Assembly (NCBI GenBank): GCA_029216955.1 | Contig: JANAVB010012195.1 | Span: 2,701,809 to 2,765,808 of the forward strand | From: Iris pallida | Lineage: Eukaryota; Streptophyta; Magnoliopsida; Asparagales; Iridaceae | Reading direction: 5' to 3' | Length of the DNA stretch: 64,000 bases | In this document: positions 46,521 to 64,000 of the stretch, one piece after another | Layout: every line of letters starts with the position of its first letter | How positions within the stretch are numbered: position 1 is the first letter of the stretch | Translations under genes and position numbers: made by a program | Notes under the pieces: model-generated | Told to the model about the DNA's origin: nothing | Databases searched by the model: none | What the model saw: the letters and a program-made list of their open reading frames with translations, nothing else

Positions 46521-47228
46521 CTAACGAGAAACCATAAATTATTAATCAGCGGGATATATAGCTCGGAGACATTCAGCAATATGAGAAATTTAAAATCGTT
46601 CGGACTGTTAAATGTCCAAATATGACTGTAGCTAACATGGTAATTCTAGGATGGACAAATGGCAAAAATAATGATGACTTGACATCGAAGATACACTATC
46701 AAGGGCATCTAGTTTTATCATTTTTTGAGTAAACCAAGTTACAAAGGAGCAGAGAATACATCAACTCACTGACAACATAAAAGAACATAAGAATAGCAGT
46801 CTAAAAGAACCAAACTGAGGCAACAACCAGCAAGGTAGTAAAAAAGAGCAAGTCATTGAAGAAAAGAGCACTAGAACTAGTTCAAAACTAAGGAAACAAG
46901 CTCCCAGTCCAAAAAGAGCTCAGTCACAAAAATAATAACAATATCCCAGCTAAAGCTCACAGTCCAAACAAACCAACAAGGCAACACCGATGCAACAAGG
47001 AGTAATACAACAACCCCCCAACAGTACAAGAAACTGTCAGATTAGCGACGCATGGAAACATTGATAATCCTTATTGAAATGCCGTTAATGTAATTAGTGA
47101 CACAATTAGCGATGTTAAATAGTATCGCCACTAGCAATGTCGTAGATAATTTATATTCAACATAGTTGGTCATATACAAAAGTGTTACAAAAGCAGCTTG
47201 AAATATTGTTCAACATAAAAGAACCCCT
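46521..47228. other. Spacer between SRF-A and the CoA kinase gene
   Basis: No coding exon recognised on either strand. In particular no signal-peptide exon for SRF-A is seen, although one is expected upstream of 46520. 46730-47040 is A-rich with scattered CAACAAGG-type motifs and may be a decayed mobile element. Confidence 0.5.
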
Positions 47229-47285
47229 CTTTATTTTAAGAAAATCACGTGATAGAAGGTTTACATTTGAAAGTAGTGCCTATCA

Positions 47286-56540
<9,255 letters not shown>

Positions 56541-57106
56541 TTTCTTAATATTAAGTATTAACTCATGTGGTTACCGAGGAGATGTATAAGATCCTCATTT
56601 GGTGACTGAAGATCAGTAGATCGAGCCATCCTCTATTTTTATGCTAGTTTAAAGTTAAAATCCTGTCCAATTGAAAAATTTAGACTCTATATTTTTTTAT
56701 TTTTTGTGTTCTTTTTCGTATTATATCCTCCCTAACCTATATATGAAAATTGTATTATCAAACATAAATGGAGGGTATAATAGGAAAAGATATAAAAAAA
56801 AATTATAGTCTAAACTTTTCAATCGGACATGTCAGGATTTAAATTCTAAAATGGTATAAAGATCGGGGTTTAAACACTAATTAGCTCTGACACATGTATA
56901 TCCAACATGTTAACTGTATGTACATAAATTGTTAATCCAAGTTTATTTCTAAACCACAAATCCGTCTTGTATATGAAACCAAATAATCCGTATCTTGGGG
57001 GATCAATAAATTAATAAAACATATACATGAGTCGGTTAAATCAGTGTTTCGACTAAATAAAAAAGGGAATTACAAACCTTAATCGACCTCGCATAATTAT
57101 TTATAG

Positions 57107-57470
57107 AGTAATGATATTCATCCCTCCAAACCATTCCTCCTTACGTGTTAGTTGACGTGGCATCTGACATATCAGCTGACATGACAAATTTTAATTCAAA
57201 AAATTAATTACCCAATTTTATATTGCTAATATTAATAATATTGTTAATTTTATATTAACTTTAATATTAATTTAATGTTAATATTAGTTTTAATGTTAGT
57301 ATTAGATTATTGTTAAATTTAATACTAATGTTAATTTTAATGTTACTATTAATATTAATTTTAAAATTAATGTTAATTTAAATTTTAATACTATTTTAAA
57401 ATTTAAAATTTGACATGTCAGATGTCACGTCAGGTGCCACATAAGAAGAGATAGTTTGGAGGGATTAATG
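57107..57470. mobile_element. MITE with long inverted repeats (about 365 bp)
   Basis: The left arm CATCCCTCCAAACCATTCCT, then GTGGCATCTGACATATCAG, is mirrored at the right end as AATCCCTCCAAACTATCTCT then GTGCCACCTGACGTGACATC, about 70 bases of imperfect foldback. The middle is an AT-rich TTAATATTAAT repeat. TAAT-type sequence borders both sides. Family not assigned. Confidence 0.8.
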
Positions 57471-57630
57471 AGCCATAAGCTTAGAGATGACATATGTGTC
57501 GTGTCGCCGTCGGCTAGCACGTCGTCAACACAGATAGTTGATCCTACAATCATGGCACAGGAACCAAGTCAAATACATCTTGTGCCCCCTTGTTCCAAAT
57601 TGAGACGGCCCAATACGTTATTTTTTACAA

Positions 57631-57785
57631 TAATGCTAAGTTTACAATCAAATGTTTACAACCCTCTTACAACCTTCACCCATTTGCTGACATGTGGGTC
57701 AGGCCGCCACCTGGCCCACATATAAGAAAATGGGTGAGTGGATGTAAGAGGGTTGTAAACATTTGATTCTAACTGTAGCATTACT
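57631..57785. mobile_element. Foldback MITE (about 155 bp)
   Basis: Nearly the whole element is two inverted arms: TAATGCTA near 57631, then ATCAAATGTTTACAACCCTC, and the reverse complement ending GTAGCATTA at 57783. The arms are about 58 bases with few mismatches. The loop includes GTGGGTCAGGCCGCCACC. Confidence 0.88.
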
Positions 57786-58546
57786 CTATTTTTTTATACT
57801 TGACATGGTGCAGGCTTAAGCTGGCATGACACATGCGCTGACACGACACGACAAGTGTACGTGTGCCAACGTCGACACATCACGACGTCGACTCCAGATA
57901 AATGTCGCAGTACTCAGTTGAAAATACTCTCACATGGATAGTTCGACGCTACGAATCCAACGACATAATTTTCGTTGTGATCGGTGGTCCGTGTGAAAAG
58001 ATGTGAGTTCGTGTATTGGTGTAGTCAAATTGAAAGTAAATTTATATGCACATTATTAAAATATATATAATGACTAATATGCAAAAAGATTTAAAATATA
58101 CTTATCTCGCCATAGCTTGACGAGTTGTGTGTTTAATATTTGAAATCACATATCTCGTCGTAGCCTATTACGATGTATGTACAAACCACACAGATCATTG
58201 TCATAATGGTGATACAACTATATCTATTCTACTACATGATGTCAAAAGTTGGTTTCATCGTGAGAGTTTTCTTAAAAAAATACTCTTCAATACTTTTACT
58301 AATTAAAATTAATAGGGGTATTTGGGTAATTAAAGATCCAATAAAGTTAAGTTTGGATGTAATAAAATATGTATTAAAAGTAGGCATGCATGCATATAGT
58401 ATAGGAGCCAAAAGAAAAGAAAAAAGTTGAGCTTTAGAAATGAATGATAGACAATAAGTACAAGAAACCAAGAGACAATGTAGGCAAATTAAATTATTAT
58501 TTGATTTTTTTTTCATACAGTATAAACGTATGAACGTACAACGCAC

Positions 58547-58595
<49 letters not shown>

Positions 58596-58767
58596 GAGAA
58601 AAAGTAGGCTTTATCGTACAAGTTTTTATTCCAAAAATGTCATCATCTATGTTTATTAACTAAAATTGTTCAATAAATTTAATATGAATATTTATGTAAT
58701 TACGTATAATAGAGAAAGAAAAATTAAGGAAGCTATTATTTGTTTTCCTTTTTTTTTTTACAAACTC

Positions 58768-58838
<71 letters not shown>
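57786..58838. other. Spacer with two AT microsatellites
   Basis: No gene recognised. 58551-58592 and 58772-58835 are (AT)n runs. The frames over these runs are repeats of Tyr-Ile and not proteins. Confidence 0.7.
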
Positions 58839-58839
<1 letters not shown>

Positions 58840-59649
58840 GGTAAAGTGTAAAAAAAAATCTCGTTAGATTCTCGTTTTTTGCACTAAAAGACCTCATGCT
58901 CTTAAAATTTCTGAAAGTATGAAATCTGCTCATTTTGTCCCCTTTCCGTTAACTAATGTTAAGTGGGGTGTGTAATGACCATTTTACCCCTCCACTCACC
59001 CCCTCCCTCCCCTCTCTCTCCGGTGGTGTAGGGAGGAGGAGGAGGGGGCGGGGCTGGCAGGAGCGGGGAGGAGGAGGAGGGAGGCGGGGCTAGCCGGGGC
59101 AGGGAGGAGGGGGGCTGGGCTGGCCGGGGCGGAGAGGAGGGGGGGGGGGGGGGGGTTGCTCGCTGGAGTACCGAGGGGGGGGGGGGGGGCTGAGGGGGGC
59201 GGGGAGGAGGAGGGGGGTTGCTCGCCGGAGTAATAAGGGGGCTAAGGGGGGCGGGGAGGAAGGAGAAAGGGAGGGCTGCCCGGGGGGGGAGGGGAGGGGG
59301 GGGGGGCTGCCCGGGGCGGGAGGAGGAGGAGGGGGGCTGGGCTGGCCGGGACGGGGAGCGAGGGGGGGGGGGGTGCTTGCCGGAGTAAGGAGGGGGGTTG
59401 AGGGGGGCGGGGAGGAGGAGGGGGGGGGGGGGGGGGGGGGGGGGTGGGAGAGGTTAGGGAAGGGGGTTAGTTTAGGTTTTTTTTTAATAAAAAAATGTCA
59501 CTTAACGGTCAAAACTATCGGTCAACAGACGGTAGGGGCTGGCCGAGCAAGTCATAGATTGCAGGGGGTCTTTATTTGCTAAATTTGACTAAAAGGTCTT
59601 TTCTATTCAAAAGGTGCACATTTAACGAGAAATTTTTTGCAATTTACCC
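58839..59649. mobile_element. TIR element with a guanine-rich minisatellite core
   Basis: The left end GGGTAAAGTGTAAAAAAAAA then TCTCGTTA is mirrored by the right end, which in reverse complement reads GGGTAAATTGCAAAAAATTT then CTCGTTA; both arms go on to an AAAAGACC motif. ATATA(AAA) borders both sides. The core 59020-59453 is nearly pure purine on the plus strand, with units like GGGGCGGGGAGGAGGAGGGG and GGGCTGGCCGGGG and G runs over 20 long. G-run lengths may be inexact. Confidence 0.8.
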
Positions 59650-59781
59650 TATATAAAATGAGCTCTAGCCTAATGGTTAAGAGAGATGCATGCGACCCAA
59701 GTGTTCGGTACTTCTAATCCAACCTATGAAACATAGGGTGGTTCTATAATACAAAACCAACTGACTGATTTTGGAGCATTT

Positions 59782-59822
<41 letters not shown>
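59650..59822 (+). mobile_element. SINE-like unit, copy 1, plus AT microsatellite
   Basis: GAGCTCTAGCCTAATGGTTA at 59659 matches a tRNA-like A box (TAGCCTAATGG). The downstream part is related to copy 2 but degenerate. It ends in an AT run at 59785-59822 that touches copy 2. Confidence 0.55.
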
Positions 59823-59825
<3 letters not shown>

Positions 59826-60020
59826 AATGACCTCTAGCCTAGTGGTTAAGAGAGATGCATGCAACCCGAGTGGTCAGGAGATCGATTTCCGGTGGGAGCG
59901 TTTGTATTTGGCGTGCAAATAAAAGCACCGAGTGCTACCTCACAAAAATTGCCGGAATATCAAAACTTGCTAGTAAGTACACCAAATGCTCCCTGTCAAG
60001 GAAAATAAATAAACATAATA
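59823..60020 (+). mobile_element. SINE-like unit, copy 2
   Basis: GACCTCTAGCCTAGTGGTTA (59829) supplies an A box (TAGCCTAGTGG) and GATCGATTTC (59880) a B box, at the usual pol III spacing of about 40 bases. A non-tRNA body follows with AAATAAAAGCACCGAGTGCT. This is the build of a tRNA-derived SINE; it is not a tRNA gene because no cloverleaf closes. Confidence 0.6.
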
Positions 60021-60654
60021 TGCAAATCATTAGATAAATGACTTATATGCATTTAAAAAAGAAACTGCACATCTCCTCATAGTTTATGGTGAGCTGTGTA
60101 TAATATTCGAAATCACATATCCCGTCATAGGCTACGGTGTATCTACAAATCACATAGATCTGGCAATATATACAATTTTCACAAACTTGATACCCCTCTA
60201 ATTAAACTTTATTATTGTGTAGGTAATTTTCTTTTCCTTTTCTCCTTCCTGTAAGGATTATATCATCAAAGATATTATAGGAGCTAAATTAATCCTGAAT
60301 AATTCTTTTGACACATAATGATATTTAAATTGCAACAACCAACCGCAAGGCTCCCTGCTGCATTGGATTACAGAACATTTCTGTTTGAGACAGGAACCGA
60401 AACAGTGGCTGGTCACCAATAATTGAATTAAGAATATACAGAATTATAAATAAAGAATGTCTCAACCTCTACCATCCCTTCCATCAACCTTTTAAGATTG
60501 TGAACAAAGTTTTTGATATTTTGGCAAATAATTACATCCCAACATGCATTTTCGCGACTCATCCAAATCATACCTAGCTGGTTCCAGTCTACTTCACAAT
60601 TGCGGATCTCGATTTGTTTCAACTTTTGAAACTAGATGAAGACGCTTTCTGTAT
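60021..60654. other. 3' flank of SRF-B
   Basis: No coding sequence recognised. It probably includes the SRF-B 3' untranslated region next to the stop at 60655; ATTTATAATTCTGTAT near 60435 on the minus strand is AT-rich but no clear poly-A signal stands out. Confidence 0.4.
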
Positions 60655-63058
60655 TCATCCTTGCATCTTCTCTATCATGCGGCTCAGGTCAAGGACGACC
60701 TCGGACATCGGTGGTCTGAACTCCGGCTCATGCTGCAACATAGAATCAAAAGTCAAAGGGCTAGTCCCAACAAGTTTAAACCAAATAAAATAACAAGGAA
60801 ACTCAAAATTTGAAAGGCTCCATAAGAGCACACTTATGGAGCCTTTCAAATTTTGCAAAAGAGGAAACATAGTTCATATATATACAAGTTGAAACTACAA
60901 GTTGAAACTAATGAAAAATACAAGTTGAAACTAATGAAAGCCATTTGCTGGTTATGAAATGATTCATAGTGACTAGCAATTAGGAAATAATAAATACGAT
61001 TATTTTGTACAAGGGTATCAGGTTTATGACCTAATTAGACTTTGGGTACTGAGTTTATCAGTTTTAGGCTTTGAGTACTCGAAATTTTTTAGTGACACAT
61101 TTAATTGACGAACATTCGTCATTAAAAGACTAATTTCATCACTGAAAGCCCAATTTCGTCACTAAAATGTGCCACTAAAAAAGTTCAAGTACCCAAAGGC
61201 TAATTAGGTCATAAACCTGGTACCCTTATACAAAATAATCCTAATAAATATGTAAGCTTATCTGTTGACACACATTGCCAGAAGCTAATACTGTTATTAA
61301 TTGTGTTAATAGTGGTTGAGACTTGAGGGTCACCTGGATGAAAACAATAGCCATTTTTTCACTTATGAATCCTCGGAGATGTTCTTCTATGCATAGGTCA
61401 AAAGTTAACAAATGGTAACTATAGAAAGAAGGTAGACGCTATAGTTGACTTGATTTGGAGTTTTGTACCAAGTATTAGGTTGATTGCTAGTTATAAGTTG
61501 GTTAATTACTTAATTCTTTCATGCAACTTTCTAACTGTGCAAGTAATGCACCATTAATTAAATGGCTGGGAGGAAGAGGTGGTGATGGTGAAGAATTGAA
61601 TGACCATATGGTCCCTCCATTTATTATGTACCTTGATGTATGGAACTGTCTGCTTGGGATCCATGTATAAAGGAGCATGGTGAAGAATTGAATGACCATA
61701 TGGTCCCTTCATTTATCACGTACCTAGATGTATGGAACTATCTGCTTGGTCCCTTCATTTATTATGTACCTAGATGTATGGAACTATCTGCTTCGGATCC
61801 ATGTATAAAGGAGCTTCATAATACAATCCAAATTATCATGGATCCATGTATTATGGATCACATACGCATAGTTCTTGCATATTTGTCCTCATTTATGAGT
61901 CTCAAGTATATTGCATGTGGATTTTGTATTTAGAAATAGGGTTTGGGCTTAAAAATTGGTAGTGGTTGTTTCTTGAGAAGCTTAGTAACAGGGTGAAGAG
62001 TATTGATACTCATGTACAGGTACAAGGTTGAAAACTGTAGAAAGAGGGTAGACACTATAGTTTACTTGATTAGGTTGACTGCTAGTTATAAGAAGTTGGT
62101 TAATTCTTTCATGCAACTTTCTCAAGTGCAAGTAAGTAATGCACCATTAACTTAAATGTCCGGGAGGAAGAGGTGGTGATGGTGAAGAATTGAATGACCA
62201 TATGGTCCCTCCATTTATTATGTACCTAGTATTATTAGGTTGACTGCTAGTTATTAGAAGTTGGTTAATTAGTTCATGCAACTTCCACAAGTGTAAGTAA
62301 TGCACAACTTAAATGGCCGGGAGGAAGAGCTGGTGATGGTGAAGAATTGAATGACAATGTGGTCCCTCCATTTATTATGTACCTAGATGTATGGAACTAT
62401 CTGCTTCCGATCCATATCCAAATTATGGACCACACACACATAGTTCTCATCTTTGTCCTCATTTATGAGTCCCAAGTAAATTGCATGTGGATTTTGCATT
62501 TAGAAATAGGGTTTGGGCTGAGGAATTGGTGGTCATTTTTTCTTGAGAAGCTTAGTAACAGGGTGCAGAGTATCGATACTCCTGTACAGGTACCAGGATC
62601 CAGGAAAAGACAATGTTCATGAAATATCATATTGATTGTGGATAGAGAGAAATCGGCAAAATATAGAAACTGACCTGAATACAACGATTTATAATATCTG
62701 CAAACCATGACAATGATTTCATAGGAAACTTTCCACCAATAGAGGGATCCACCATTCTTGATAATGCGTTTATGTCATATAACTGGGAACTAGCCCATTG
62801 CACCAGATATCGCTCCTCACGAGGTCTTGACCTGCAAAATATTTTGGACTTAAATGTGTTTTCTGAAATTTAACAATAACTGAACTTTACTGTTTGCAAT
62901 CAGTATGCACAAAAGTCTCACCTGTCATAAGGTTTACGCCCTGTAAGGAGTTCTAGCATGACAATTCCAAAGCTGTAGATATCACTCTTATCAGTACATG
63001 ACCCACTGTCATTGAGTTCTGGGGCACAGCTGGATAGTGCATGTCCCTGACCAGGCAG
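60655..63058 (-). CDS. STRUBBELIG-receptor family kinase, C-terminal exons (SRF-B, 5' part beyond window)
   Basis: Three exons with GT-AG borders and one continuous frame: 63058-62922 (137 bp), 62831-62675 (157 bp) and 60732-60655 with TGA. They read the end of the activation segment ([20 protein letters not shown]), the C-lobe ([45 protein letters not shown]) and the terminal [20 protein letters not shown], all characteristic of SRF kinases. No stop or frameshift occurs, so the gene may be functional. The activation segment is shorter than in close relatives I know. Upstream exons (extracellular, membrane, N-lobe, catalytic loop) must lie past 64000. It reads the same way as the CoA kinase gene. 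Confidence 0.9.
60871..62640. repeat. SRF-B intron with local duplications
   Basis: The 1.94-kb intron holds three copies of a block with TAGGTTGAxTGCTAGTTAT, ATGCAACTT and GGGAGGAAGAGGTGGTGATGG at about 61470, 62070 and 62235. The piece GAATTGAATGACCATATGGT then CCCTCCATTTAT is repeated at 61594, 61685, 62189 and (changed) 62343. The ends (AAATAGGGTTTGGGCT at 61934 and 62505) show a larger duplication of roughly 570 bp. Confidence 0.82.
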
Positions 63059-64000
63059 CTAATATTGAGAAGCCATTATCATAAAAAAATGCATAGTTAT
63101 TCTAATTTAGTGAATTCAGCCATTATCATAAAAAGATGCATAGTTATTCTAATTTAATGAATTTAGTCAATCAAATTGTTTAAACCTGTAGGAAGCACAA
63201 ACCTCTTTGATGCTTTATAGAGAACTAGTCAATGTAGTCATAGCGAGCTTCAATTTAGATGTTATATATCTCTGTAAACTCGTATGTGTTACATGACATG
63301 TCAATATATTATATACTTCTTACGATATCAAAACAATCACAAGTCTGAATCCAGATAAGTGATTTTAATACAACTGACCCTACAAGCCTTCAACGCTTCA
63401 TTTTGTTCAACTTATTTCCAGTCTAGACTCTCATCATTTTGCAAAAAGTAAAGATTCAGCAATAACTTAAACTATTACTCATTTTTTACTATATTATCAC
63501 CATCTTAATCTAGGTTGTCAACCAGTGATAAATATCATGTATTGGTATGTTTGAACATGATTTAATATAATTTTCTCATAATTTTTTTTTTCATCTATAG
63601 ACTAGGCCTACCTAGTTCCAGAATTTAGATTCTAAGTAAAAATGCTAGATAGTACCTATTGACATATATATCATATCAGATCAAACGATACGTAACAAAA
63701 TGGTAATAATATCGTGTATCATATGGTAACAGCATAGATCTTAGTATAGTTTTTCTTTCTAATAATTGACATAATTTAAGAAGAAAAGTCAACTTCCCTA
63801 CCTCTTCTTGTTCTCTTTATATCAGGCACACTTTGATAGATACTATTATTTGGTACATTCATTCAAGATGTCTTCTTGAGCCTGATAAGTATGTTCAGAC
63901 TCAAAATTTTCAATCAGTAACATAGACGTAACAACGTACTTTCAATACTATTATTTGTATGCTCAAACTCAACTTCTTAAGTAACATAAACAGACAACAA
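63059..64000. other. SRF-B intron, part
   Basis: AT-rich sequence upstream of the acceptor ATTAG at 63059. No further SRF exon is visible in this 940 bp, so the intron continues beyond the window. A 40-base duplication (CATTATCATAAAAA...TAGTTATTCTAATTTA) occurs at 63076 and 63121. Confidence 0.6.

Noticed and set aside
58232..58933. Frames with long Tyr-Ile runs
   Set aside because: Translations of AT microsatellites.

Overview
The window is nuclear DNA of a flowering plant. It has GT-AG spliced genes of plant-typical families (a STRUBBELIG-type LRR receptor kinase and a plant dephospho-CoA kinase) set in a thick layer of Ty3/gypsy-type LTR elements, hAT, Mutator and Harbinger transposons, MITEs and SINE-like units. 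I cannot fix the species or decide between monocot, eudicot and magnoliid from this sequence alone.

Region 1 (1-27740) is a nested stack of LTR retroelements. A plus-strand element with an initiator-Met-type primer site at 26101 has its 5' LTR in pieces (19590-19947 and 24919-26098). Into that LTR went a minus-strand Ty3/gypsy chromovirus-like element (1-19589, its 3' LTR cut by the window start) and, separately, a 4971-bp solo LTR (19948-24918, TSD GCTGA). Inside the gypsy gag gene sits a 10440-bp element (6158-16597, TSD ACTCT) with two LTRs of about 4.7 kb and only 1.0 kb of non-coding internal DNA; the solo LTR is the same family in the opposite orientation.

Region 2 (27741-46520) is the wreck of a minus-strand STRUBBELIG-family receptor gene (SRF-A). 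LRR exons lie at 46520-44653, the membrane exon at 44445-44163, and juxtamembrane/kinase pieces at 31875-27749. Between them are a 3.55-kb hAT transposon inserted in an exon (28252-31802), a hAT MITE (32008-32296), a Mutator relic holding another hAT MITE (32592-34230), a 4.3-kb LTR holding a Harbinger MITE (34648-38989), and a Mutator-like element whose transposase is fused to an OTU-type cysteine protease domain (40483-43141) and which lies between arrays of interleaved palindromes (39110-40256 and 43345-43530). SRF-A lacks a recognisable first exon, has frameshifts and stops, and has lost the kinase ATP-binding residues.

Region 3 (47286-56292) is an apparently intact minus-strand gene for dephospho-CoA kinase (230 residues, three exons), the last enzyme of coenzyme A synthesis. 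Its first intron is 8.2 kb long and holds a three-copy 340-bp tandem repeat, a decayed gypsy gag gene split by a terminal-inverted-repeat element, an LTR fragment and a MITE.

Region 4 (56293-64000) has the GC-rich upstream region of the CoA gene, several MITEs (one with a guanine-only core over 400 bp long), AT microsatellites, a pair of SINE-like units, and the last three exons of a second STRUBBELIG-family gene (SRF-B, minus strand, 63058-60655, intact reading frame, 5' part beyond the window). The cellular genes all read leftward in the order SRF-B, CoA kinase, SRF-A. The two SRF pieces cover different, non-overlapping parts of the protein.
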